This document shows positions 7,036-14,484 of a DNA stretch of 64,000 nucleotides, piece by piece; the first letter of the stretch is position 1; each line of letters begins with the position of its first letter. Source of the stretch: Bacteroidia bacterium (GTDB taxonomy: Bacteria; Bacteroidota; Bacteroidia; J057); the NCBI GenBank assembly GCA_030430575.1, contig JAUIKF010000045.1, positions 1-64,000 on the forward strand. The letters run 5' to 3'. Under the pieces are notes generated by a model. That model saw nothing but the letters and a program-made list of their open reading frames with translations, ran no database searches and was not told the DNA's origin. Made by a program: the position numbers and the translations under genes.

Positions 7036-10000
7036 TCACACTTCGCACGTTAGGGTCACAAGCGTGCCGTTATCGTTGGAATCGATGGAAAGATCCGCTT
7101 CGATCTTTCCTGCGCGTGTCTGTAAATTGACCAATCCATTGCCTTTTTGTTTGCTAGCGAGGTCAAATCCTACGCCGTCGTCGCGGAAGGAAATGGTCAA
7201 TTCATGAGCATCAAAATAAGCGTTAAGTACGGCATTTTCGCAGGATGAATGTTTCAATGCATTATTCATTACTTCCTTGAATATCAGCACAATATGCCGT
7301 TTATAGTCCATAGGTAAAGCCTGCCCTCGCATCCGCGTATCGATGCCTTGGGTCCGGAAAGCGACGCCCGTTTTATCAAATAATTCATCCCCAAAATCCT
7401 TTAGCAATAAGGCCAAATCATACACGGAATCCTTATTGGGGTCCAGTACCCACAAGAGGTCTTTCATCGAATAATAAAGGCTATTGGCATTTTCGATGAT
7501 CTTGTTGAGTTGGGGTAAAATGTCGTCACGACCATTGAGCTTTTTCTTCACAATTTCGCCAAAAAGCGAAATCACCGTAAGCTTATGCCCTAGCTCGTCG
7601 TGGAAGTCCGCCGCAGCATTTTTTCGCACGCGTTCTAGTTCCATCACACGGCGGACTTTGGCGCGGACGCGGTACTGGTGGATCAAGGTAAAGCTGAGGA
7701 TCATCAGCCCCGCCAATAGCAAGTAAAACCAGGCCCGCTGCCAAAACGGGGGGTTTATGACGATCTGAAGGGCATCGCCTGTTTCGTTCCAGATGCCGTC
7801 ACCATTGGCGGCAATGACGCGGAAGACGTAGTCCCCTGGGGCTAAGCGAGAGAAATTCACCTTTCGACTCCCCTTACAGTTAATCCAGTGGTCGTCACGG
7901 CCTTCCAGCATATAAGCGTAGGCATTTCGCTGAGGCTGAGTATAGTTCAGGGCGATGAAGTCAAGGGAAAAAGAGTTCTCGGCGTAGTTGAGTTCGATCG
8001 TTTTGCTTTCGTCGTGCAGCAGATTACGCTCCTCATTGTCACTGGTCGTGAGCGAGGTGATCCATACTTGAGGAGGGACGCCGTCTATTTGGATTTTTTC
8101 GGGGTAAAAACGCGAGTAGCCCGCTATTCCGCCAAAAAGCATTTCCCCATCAGCCGCTTGAAAAAAAGCATTTCCATTAAACTCATTGCTCTGCAATCCA
8201 TCACTGCTATCAAAATTGTCAAATGTCTTATAGGCAGGATCAAATTTAGAAAGTCCTTTATTGGTGCTCATCCACAGACAATGGGTCTTGGGATCTTGGA
8301 GAATGCCGTAGACCACGTTATTGGAGAGGCCCGAATTCTTTTCTGTAAAAGATTCAAAATGCAAGCGGTCTCCCCCATCTTTTACCTTGATCAATCCACT
8401 AAATGTCCCTAACCACACGGTCCCTTCATGATCTTCTGTGATGCAGAGGATGGTATGATTGCGCAGGCTCGTGACATCATCGGGATTGTGGTAATAGATT
8501 TCTGGTTGAAAATCTTTAAGCTCTCTAGCAGGGTTTTGCAAGTTGCGGTACAAGATCAACCCATGCGATGTACCAATCCACAAGTGCCCTTTCTGGTCCC
8601 TAAATATATCAAAAATGCGGTAGTCAATCCCTTGACTTTTGCTGATGTCAGGGGTATGACTACATGCCCAGAATTCCTGTGTCTCAGGATCATAGATCGT
8701 GATGCCATCTCCTAGCGCCAAATAAAAATAGCCTTCGGCATCTTCATGGGCTGCCCAGACATGGCTTCCATTACAGCGTTTAGAAAACCAACAATTTTCA
8801 AAGAGCACTTGACCATTTTGTCCTTTTGCTATTTTTTGAAATCCCCTATTTGTCCCCACCCATATACTGCCTGAGTGGTCTTCTACCAGGGTTGAAACGG
8901 CATTGTCGCTGAGGGAAAATGGATCCCCATGCTGATGTTGGAAGAGGTGATAGCTACTGTCATATCGTATCAAGCCATGATTGGTTCCAATCCAGGTGGT
9001 GCCTTCCTGATCTTTGAGCAGAGAACTCACATAGCGGGTTCTAAGGCTTGTCAAAGCTGGGGCATCTAAGTGATCCGTCTCAAAGGGAGCTGTCACAGGG
9101 GTAAATTTCTCCAAGCCGCCGGTGGTATGGCCCACCCATAAGATATGCGGATTTAGCCGGTCGATATGTAAAGACCTCAGCCAATTATTGCTCAGGGGCG
9201 GCTGGCCTGAAGAAGTAGGTTTATCTAAAAAATGAATCCAGGACAAGTCATAGGCATTCGTTTGAGGGTTAAAAGGGATTTTCAACAGGCCCAACCCAAT
9301 TGTTGCCGCCCAAATATTGCCGTCAAGGTCCATTTTCAGATCACTCACCACAGCATCTCCTAAGGCGCAAAGATCATTTTCGAGATAAGTCTGCCAGTTC
9401 TTGGTTCCAGGTTCCCAGCGAAACAGGCCGACGCCTGTCCCAAACCAGAGACCGCCAAGGCGGTCTTGGAGCATAGCACCTACGCCTCTTTTATGCCCCC
9501 AAAAGGCGGGCGTCTGCATTTGTTCGGGGATCACAGGGATCAACTGAAGGCGGCCCTCCAGTCGGTTGAGACGGCCAAGCCCCATCAAAGTGCTCACCCA
9601 GAGATTGCCTTGGGTGTCTTCATAGATACATCGCACGTAGTGCGTGGAGCGCTCGGGTTGCTCGATGGGGTCGGTGTGGAAGCGTTGAAAGGATATTTCG
9701 TCACTTTTAGGGTCAATAATCACCCGATTGACGCCATTGGCTGTCCCTATCCATATATTGCCACTCAGGTCCTCAGCAATACATGTGATATGGCTATGAC
9801 TGAGAGAGTTTGGATTTTCCGGGTCATGGGCAAAATTGAGAAAACTACCTGATTGCGGTTGATAAAGGCTTAAGCCTTCCATCTGAAGGCCGATCCATAG
9901 TCGCCCCTTTTGGTCTACATGTATGCTGCTGACTTGATTGCCTGCCAAAGAGGTCGCATCGAAGGGTTCGTGTTTAAATACTTTAAATTCGCGCCCATCA

Positions 10001-10176
10001 TATCGATTAAGCCCGTCTTCTGTGCCCAACCACAAAAAACCCTTGTGATCCTGCGCAATGGCAAACACGGTACTTTGGGAAAGGCCGTCTTCTAACGAGA
10101 TTACCGTCGATTCATAGGTTTGTGACATGGTAGCCACCCCCCAACAGCACAGCAAAAAACACATTACTTTCCGCAT
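7036..10176 (-). CDS. Two-component propeller sensor histidine kinase
   Basis: The start chosen gives MRKVMCFLLCCWGVATMSQ, a signal peptide; an in-frame ATG 57 bases upstream would add a polar tail and is less likely. About 720 residues of two-component-regulator propeller repeats follow (GLSQSTVFAIAQDHKGFLWLGTEDGLNRYDG and many WIGT motifs). Then come a Y_Y_Y domain (NAYAYMLEGRDDHWI, LAPGDYVFRVIAANGDG), one transmembrane helix (AWFYLLLAGLMILSFTLI) and a HisKA_3 dimerisation domain with phospho-acceptor His in FHDELGHKLT. The C-terminus is an HATPase domain (EVMNNALKHS, DDGVGFD, GNGLVNL). It has no fused receiver or AraC domain, so it signals to the separate NarL-type regulator encoded downstream. 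The periplasmic ligand is unknown; such propellers often sense glycans. Confidence 0.95.
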   Translation of the reverse strand: MRKVMCFLLCCWGVATMSQTYESTVISLEDGLSQSTVFAIAQDHKGFLWLGTEDGLNRYDGREFKVFKHEPFDATSLAGNQVSSIHVDQKGRLWIGLQMEGLSLYQPQSGSFLNFAHDPENPNSLSHSHITCIAEDLSGNIWIGTANGVNRVIIDPKSDEISFQRFHTDPIEQPERSTHYVRCIYEDTQGNLWVSTLMGLGRLNRLEGRLQLIPVIPEQMQTPAFWGHKRGVGAMLQDRLGGLWFGTGVGLFRWEPGTKNWQTYLENDLCALGDAVVSDLKMDLDGNIWAATIGLGLLKIPFNPQTNAYDLSWIHFLDKPTSSGQPPLSNNWLRSLHIDRLNPHILWVGHTTGGLEKFTPVTAPFETDHLDAPALTSLRTRYVSSLLKDQEGTTWIGTNHGLIRYDSSYHLFQHQHGDPFSLSDNAVSTLVEDHSGSIWVGTNRGFQKIAKGQNGQVLFENCWFSKRCNGSHVWAAHEDAEGYFYLALGDGITIYDPETQEFWACSHTPDISKSQGIDYRIFDIFRDQKGHLWIGTSHGLILYRNLQNPARELKDFQPEIYYHNPDDVTSLRNHTILCITEDHEGTVWLGTFSGLIKVKDGGDRLHFESFTEKNSGLSNNVVYGILQDPKTHCLWMSTNKGLSKFDPAYKTFDNFDSSDGLQSNEFNGNAFFQAADGEMLFGGIAGYSRFYPEKIQIDGVPPQVWITSLTTSDNEERNLLHDESKTIELNYAENSFSLDFIALNYTQPQRNAYAYMLEGRDDHWINCKGSRKVNFSRLAPGDYVFRVIAANGDGIWNETGDALQIVINPPFWQRAWFYLLLAGLMILSFTLIHQYRVRAKVRRVMELERVRKNAAADFHDELGHKLTVISLFGEIVKKKLNGRDDILPQLNKIIENANSLYYSMKDLLWVLDPNKDSVYDLALLLKDFGDELFDKTGVAFRTQGIDTRMRGQALPMDYKRHIVLIFKEVMNNALKHSSCENAVLNAYFDAHELTISFRDDGVGFDLASKQKGNGLVNLQTRAGKIEADLSIDSNDNGTLVTLTCEV

Positions 10177-10256
10177 ATCAGCCTCAATATACGGATTTAA
10201 TCTTTTTGGGTACGACGCCCTTCTAAACCCCACATTATGGTGTAGGGAAGAACAAT

Positions 10257-10335
10257 TTAGGTTCTAGGTTCTAGGTTCTAGGTTTTAAGTTCTAGGTAAA
10301 ATCCAACATAGAGCCTAGAACCTAAAACCTAGAAC
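10257..10335. repeat. Inverted array of GGTTCTA / TAGAACC words
   Basis: Tandem copies of GGTTCTA (left) face copies of TAGAACC and TAAAACC (right), so the RNA from either strand can form a long imperfect hairpin. It lies directly past the stop of the minus-strand universal stress gene and upstream of the kinase gene. Related arrays occur near 16.45, 20.63, 26.1, 29.73 and 50.36 kb. Confidence 0.88.
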
Positions 10336-10340
10336 ATTCT

Positions 10341-11165
10341 TTAGGCCTCTGTACTCAAAGTCAGAATAGGCTGCTCCAATTCATTGACAAGCGCTTCGGT
10401 GATACTTCCCCCCTTGAAAAGGCGCTGGAAGAAGGGTTCTCCATGGCTTACCATAGCGACTACCGAAGGGTTATGTACATTGGCAAATAATTTGATTCCG
10501 CCTTTGATGTCCACATCCCCTTCTTTGTGCCTGGTCACAGGCAATGATCCACACATGGCTTCGAATGCTTTCATCTTCTTTTCTGTCAGGTAGTCTTCCA
10601 CTTTTGTGGCGTCAGAGAGGGATACAGCAAGCAGATGGATATGGGAGCCAAAGTTTTCAGCTAAAGTAACTAATTGCTTAAAAGGAGCCTGTGCCTCACG
10701 CCTAAAGTCAGACGCAAAGACAATTTCTTTAAAGTCGTATGACTGCCGGGCTTGTTTTACAACAAGTACAGGGATCGTCAATCGGTTGACAACTCGCTGG
10801 GCATTTGATCCAAAGATCGACTTGAGTCCCACGGCTCCACTGGAACCCATGATGATCATGGTAATGTCTTCTTGTTTAGCGAATGCCTCCATCCCATGAA
10901 TCAGGCTATCATGGGTATAAACCAAGCGAATGGGTACACCGCTAGCGGTATAGCGTTGTCGCAGGGTCTCAAAGTGAACCTGCAACTGAAGGGGCAACTG
11001 TCCTTCTTCGCCTGGGTGGGCCTCGAAGAAAGTAGCTTCCCGTTTTCCAGGAATACTTGAGAAAAAACAGACAGTAGCGCCCATTTGAGGGGCTATGGCC
11101 ATGGCGGCATCTGCGCCCAAAAAGGACGTATCTGAAAAATCGGTGGGGACGAGTAGATATTTCAT
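10341..11165 (-). CDS. Two-domain universal stress protein (UspA family)
   Basis: This 274-residue cytoplasmic protein has two Usp domains. The first begins MKYLLVPTDFSDTS and carries the nucleotide-binding signature MGSSGAVGLKSIFGSNAQRVV. The second, from about residue 147, starts KEIVFASDFR and has lost most of the glycine-rich signature (MVSHGEPFFQRLFKGGSITEALV). Tandem Usp proteins are typical stress and starvation modulators in Bacteroidota. A paralogue of the same length lies at 12156-12980 on the other strand, and the two flank a small membrane protein gene. Confidence 0.92.
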   Translation of the reverse strand: MKYLLVPTDFSDTSFLGADAAMAIAPQMGATVCFFSSIPGKREATFFEAHPGEEGQLPLQLQVHFETLRQRYTASGVPIRLVYTHDSLIHGMEAFAKQEDITMIIMGSSGAVGLKSIFGSNAQRVVNRLTIPVLVVKQARQSYDFKEIVFASDFRREAQAPFKQLVTLAENFGSHIHLLAVSLSDATKVEDYLTEKKMKAFEAMCGSLPVTRHKEGDVDIKGGIKLFANVHNPSVVAMVSHGEPFFQRLFKGGSITEALVNELEQPILTLSTEA

Positions 11166-11307
11166 ATGGCGAATCTACTATGGGGAAGTTGCTGTCAGAA
11201 ATGAGCGAAAGCATTGGTCACAATGATCATAGTCATTCTGCCCCAAAGACAAACGCATCATGAGATTCGCTGTATATCATTACCTTAGTAGGGTAAAAAA
11301 TGATGAA

Positions 11308-11817
11308 ATGAAATCTCCATTTATTAAACACAAAGCCTTCTGGTGGCTCCTCTTGGTCCTTGCACTGTCTTTATTATTGATAGGTGGGACCAATGGTCTT
11401 TTTACCCCAAAGACGCCTACTCCTGACTATACCCCACAAGACCCCCTACCATATGTCCTCAAAATTGAGGGAACTTGGTTTGATGAAGACTACGTGGCTC
11501 ACGGAGGTGAAATAGCGCCATTGTTGCGCATTGAGATCGACCCGATGAACATCGTCAAAGACGAAGTGCGAATCGTCGTCAGTGACTATTGCCGCGACAG
11601 CATCGCCGACTTCCTCCATTTCAAAATCCGAGATGACCGGCTCGTCTATGTAGGAGCCACGCTCGACGACTGTGCGTTTGACCTCGAAAGAATCGACTAT
11701 ATGGAAATATGGTACGAGGATATAGGCCCAGATCGAATCTTGTTTTATGAAGCCTGCGAAGCGGAGTACCAAAACTTTCTCCAGTTGCGCATGCGGCGAA
11801 CCGAAATGGTTCAATAG
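11308..11817 (+). CDS. Hypothetical membrane-anchored protein
   Basis: I do not recognise this protein. From the ATG used here it has about 169 residues, with an N-terminal membrane anchor (KAFWWLLLVLALSLLLIGG) and a soluble extracytoplasmic part rich in acidic residues (LPYVLKIEGTWFDEDYV, MNIVKDEVRIVVSDYC). Four cysteines (DYCRDS, LDDCAFD, YEACEAEY) could form disulfides outside the cytoplasm. An ATG 48 bases upstream would add a polar extension. It lies between the two universal stress genes. Confidence 0.65.
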   Translation: MKSPFIKHKAFWWLLLVLALSLLLIGGTNGLFTPKTPTPDYTPQDPLPYVLKIEGTWFDEDYVAHGGEIAPLLRIEIDPMNIVKDEVRIVVSDYCRDSIADFLHFKIRDDRLVYVGATLDDCAFDLERIDYMEIWYEDIGPDRILFYEACEAEYQNFLQLRMRRTEMVQ

Positions 11818-11844
11818 GGGAAAGTCAAGGGTTGAGTCCGCTCT

Positions 11845-12006
11845 GGAAAGTCAATTTTGACTTTTTCTCTTGTTGCGACGGGCTAAAGACTTCGGCGTGA
11901 GCTCAGTCGAACGCCCAGTCGCAATAGTTCTTTACCTATCATTTCCTACTATTGCGACTGGGTTTCAACCCGTCGCAATAAGGCAAATTCCTTAAAAGGA
12001 ATTTTT
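11845..12006. repeat. Composite four-hairpin element, copy 1 (inverted)
   Basis: Read left to right, it consists of a small palindrome AAAGTCAATTTTGACTTT, a TTGCGACGGG...CCCAGTCGCAA hairpin, a spacer containing TAGTTCTTT, a second ATTGCGAC...GTCGCAAT hairpin, and an AAATTCCTTAAAAGGAATTT palindrome. The same parts in the opposite order form copy 2 (27580-27717) and copy 3 (37528-37957). In this copy the loop of the first hairpin carries an extra ACTTCGGCGTGAGCTCAG segment that also occurs near 16331. Confidence 0.9.
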
Positions 12007-12044
12007 AGAGCAACCTTAGGGCTCCAGGCGTTCCATTCACTTAC

Positions 12045-12145
12045 TTTGAACGATTTGATCGACTTGAACCTTTGAACCTTTTTGAACCATTGAACGATTT
12101 GCCTCTCCATTGAACCTCCTTGAACCATTGAACGATTTGAACCTT
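12045..12145. repeat. TTGAACC / TTGAACGA word array before usp gene
   Basis: Repeated words TTGAACC, TTTGAACGATT and CCATTGAACG fill the leader of the plus-strand universal stress gene. They run into the pyrimidine tract CCTTCTTCCTCCTC just before its ATG. No coding sequence is seen. Confidence 0.75.
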
Positions 12146-12155
12146 CTTCCTCCTC

Positions 12156-12980
12156 ATGAAAAAACTCCTCGTCCCTACAGACTTCTCTGTCCACGCGTCC
12201 CACGCCGCAGCATTGGCGATGGACATCGCCGAGCGGTTCGGCGCAGAAGCGCATTTCTATACCCGCATCCCCATGCACCCCTTCTGGGAGAACCTTCCAG
12301 AACGCAAAAGGCGCGATTTTCCCGAAACCTACGCCACCCTTTACGACCTCAAAAAACACTATAAGGAGTGGGAAGATTTGTACAATAAACCTTCCGTCAA
12401 GATGACCTATAGCTACTCTGCTGGCAAAATGCTCTCAGTAGCGAAAAACTATATATCGGAACATAGAATCGATATGGTAGTCATGGGTACACATGGTGCA
12501 GGAGGAATGGAAGAATTTGTCTTTGGGTCCAATGCTGCTAAGATGGTGCGTCATGCGCCTTGTCCTGTCTTGGTGGTCAAAAAACCCGTGCAGGACATGC
12601 ACTTTCGGCACATCGTATTTGCCTCAGACTTTGACAAAAAAGCCCTACCTGAATTTGAATGGCTCGTTAAGTTTGCGAAAGTATATGGGGCCCATCTTTA
12701 TTTACTCAATATCCTCCCCTTCCCGCAGTTTGAAGCACCGGCTACGATGTCACATCCCGATACGGCCCCCTTCGAGGCACTCTGTAAGGATATACCCTAC
12801 ACGATCCATCAACACATCGATAAGAATATAGAAGTAGGCATCGCCAATTATGCCCGTCAGGTGGAAGCCGACCTCGTGGCCTTGGCCCATTACGATAGGT
12901 CCTTTCTGGAGCGCGCCCTGACTGCTAGCATCACGGAGAGTTTGGCCAATCATTTGGATTTGCCGTTGCTGTCGTTGTGA
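12156..12980 (+). CDS. Two-domain universal stress protein (UspA family), second copy
   Basis: This 274-residue protein is a paralogue of the gene at 10341-11165. The first Usp domain starts MKKLLVPTDFSVHASHAA and ends with MGTHGAGGMEEFVFGSNAAKMVRHAPCPVLVVKK, a full nucleotide-binding signature. The second domain starts RHIVFASDFDKKALPEFEWLV and has a degenerate signature (LAHYDRSFLERALTASITESL). The start is set by the pyrimidine leader immediately upstream. A role in stress adaptation is known for the family; the exact stimulus is not visible. Confidence 0.92.
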   Translation: MKKLLVPTDFSVHASHAAALAMDIAERFGAEAHFYTRIPMHPFWENLPERKRRDFPETYATLYDLKKHYKEWEDLYNKPSVKMTYSYSAGKMLSVAKNYISEHRIDMVVMGTHGAGGMEEFVFGSNAAKMVRHAPCPVLVVKKPVQDMHFRHIVFASDFDKKALPEFEWLVKFAKVYGAHLYLLNILPFPQFEAPATMSHPDTAPFEALCKDIPYTIHQHIDKNIEVGIANYARQVEADLVALAHYDRSFLERALTASITESLANHLDLPLLSL

Positions 12981-13008
12981 GGGGGGTATTAATTGATAGA
13001 TTGACTAA

Positions 13009-13767
13009 TTATTTATTAATAATTCCTACCATCTCCCCAGCCTTATCCTTCCACTTCTCCCCCTCGCGCGCGATGCGCGCGAAGATCGCCTCGGCGACTT
13101 CCGTCTCGCCACGTTTCAGCTGAGACATGGCAAGGTACCATTGGGCATCTTCGAGGAAGGATGAGGTAGGCGTCTGGAGCACCTTCACCAAGAAGCCTAC
13201 GGCTTGTTCGGGTCGGTCGAGCGACAACTCGCAGATGGCTGCATAGAACTGCCAGCGGCTCCATTTTTCGTCAGAGGTATTTTGGCTGGCGAGGTGGCCT
13301 TGAAGGCCTACCAGGGCCAGCCCATAATCACCCGTTTGGTACGCTTTTTCCCACGGCACAACCGCCTGATTATCTGAGATGGAGAGGGCAGGCGCTTGAT
13401 AATAAGTCGAAAAAAGGTCCGTAGGACTAGCAGGTGAAGGGATCAAAATGACAAAAACAGCCAGCAGCGCCAATAAGATCACCCCTCCCCCAAAAGCATA
13501 AGGATATTGCTTGACCCACTGCTTGATAGGTTCTAACCAACTACCTCGATGAATCATCGAAGTCTCGATTTGCCCCAACATCTGATCAAATGCGATCACA
13601 TCCTCTTCCGTCGCTGCTTCTATCAGCGTACGGTAGCGTAAGACCTCCATCCGGAACGACTCGTCCTGGGCACAGCGTGCCTCTACTTTCGAGCGTTCGA
13701 TGGCGTCTAGCTTCTCAAGGAGATATGCCTCGATCAATTGGTAATCCTGGGTAGAGAAAGGGGGCAT
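13009..13767 (-). CDS. Membrane anti-sigma-like protein with helical repeat domain
   Basis: This 252-residue protein has a cytoplasmic N-terminal helical segment (DYQLIEAYLLEKLDAIERSKVEARCAQDESFR) that resembles the sigma-binding part of Bacteroidota anti-sigma proteins. A transmembrane helix follows at about residues 93-110 (GGVILLALLAVFVILI), then a periplasmic TPR-like domain (LALVGLQGHLA, WQFYAAICELSLDRPEQAVGFLVKVL, QWYLAMSQLKRGETEVAEAIFARIA). It starts 36 bases after the ECF sigma gene on the same strand, the usual sigma/anti-sigma order. Its last codons (IINK and stop) fall in an ATTATTAATAA word repeat. It is related in layout to the protein at 21816-22628. The anti-sigma role is inferred from layout and neighbours. 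Confidence 0.72.
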   Translation of the reverse strand: MPPFSTQDYQLIEAYLLEKLDAIERSKVEARCAQDESFRMEVLRYRTLIEAATEEDVIAFDQMLGQIETSMIHRGSWLEPIKQWVKQYPYAFGGGVILLALLAVFVILIPSPASPTDLFSTYYQAPALSISDNQAVVPWEKAYQTGDYGLALVGLQGHLASQNTSDEKWSRWQFYAAICELSLDRPEQAVGFLVKVLQTPTSSFLEDAQWYLAMSQLKRGETEVAEAIFARIAREGEKWKDKAGEMVGIINK

Positions 13768-13803
13768 TAAATGGTCAATGGTTAAGGGTTAATTGTCAAT
13801 TGA

Positions 13804-14400
13804 TTATCTCCTAGACAAGCTTTCAAATAATTGAGAAGTGCAAAGGTCCTTTTGCTTGAGTGCTTCCGCTTCTGAAGTCCCTAGCAAATCCGCTATTTCA
13901 GCAATAGCGTTTTTTTGATAATACAGCGATAAGAGTTCTTGACACTTTTCGCCTAACTGCGAAAAGGCATGGCGAAAAAGCTGTTTTTGGCGGGTTTCAT
14001 GAATGAAGCCAACGGTTTGAGAATCCGGCGCTACATAGTCCAAATGGCCGATGATCTCCATAGGCGCTTTTTCGGAGGGAGTAGCGGTAGCTGATTGTCG
14101 TGCCAGCCACTGGTAGCGGCAAATGCCTGCAATGTACTGATCCAGCGACGCGGGCATGCTCATTTTTCCGCGTTTCACTTTCCGAAAGAGGACAACCAGC
14201 GCTTCTCGAAACAAGGCATATGCATCCGCTTCGGTGCCTTGGTTGTGCTTAATATAGGTAATGATGCTGGGGAGATAACGGCGATATAGCTCCCGAATGA
14301 CTTTTCGGTCAGCTAAGGCAATAGCCCTTAAAAGGGTCTGATCATCCGCACGGCTAAGGTTTTTCATGACGAAGTCCAAATTACTATGAACATTCATCAT
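13804..14400 (-). CDS. ECF-type RNA polymerase sigma factor
   Basis: This 198-residue protein has a region 2-like segment (LADRKVIRELYRRYLPSIITYIKHNQGTEADAYALFREALVVLFRK), where ADAYALFREA matches the usual DAEDVVQE core. A variable linker follows, then a region 4 helix-turn-helix (LGEKCQELLSLYYQKNAIAEIADLLGTSEAEALKQKDLCTSQL). It is cotranscribed with the membrane anti-sigma-like gene downstream and divergent from the CHAT protease gene, with 84 bases between start codons that must hold both promoters. A second ATG at residue 12 is an alternative start. A paralogous sigma gene lies at 22625-23224. Confidence 0.88.
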   Translation of the reverse strand: MMNVHSNLDFVMKNLSRADDQTLLRAIALADRKVIRELYRRYLPSIITYIKHNQGTEADAYALFREALVVLFRKVKRGKMSMPASLDQYIAGICRYQWLARQSATATPSEKAPMEIIGHLDYVAPDSQTVGFIHETRQKQLFRHAFSQLGEKCQELLSLYYQKNAIAEIADLLGTSEAEALKQKDLCTSQLFESLSRR

Positions 14401-14484
14401 TTTGAAATATATTTAGCATAAATGCGGGCTTTCCCTTCTTCAGTCCTTGTTCTGCAATCATTATTCTGAAATCATTCAACATCC
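14401..14484. promoter_or_regulatory. Divergent promoter region between sigma and CHAT genes
   Basis: This 84-base gap separates the divergent start codons of the ECF sigma factor and the CHAT protein. Both promoters and any binding site for the encoded sigma factor must lie here. I cannot point to a clear consensus hexamer. Only the position supports the call. Confidence 0.4.

Noticed and set aside
10257-10335. Repeated GGTTCTA units as a CRISPR array
   Set aside because: There are no spacers of constant length and no cas genes; units are only 7 bases and abut each other.
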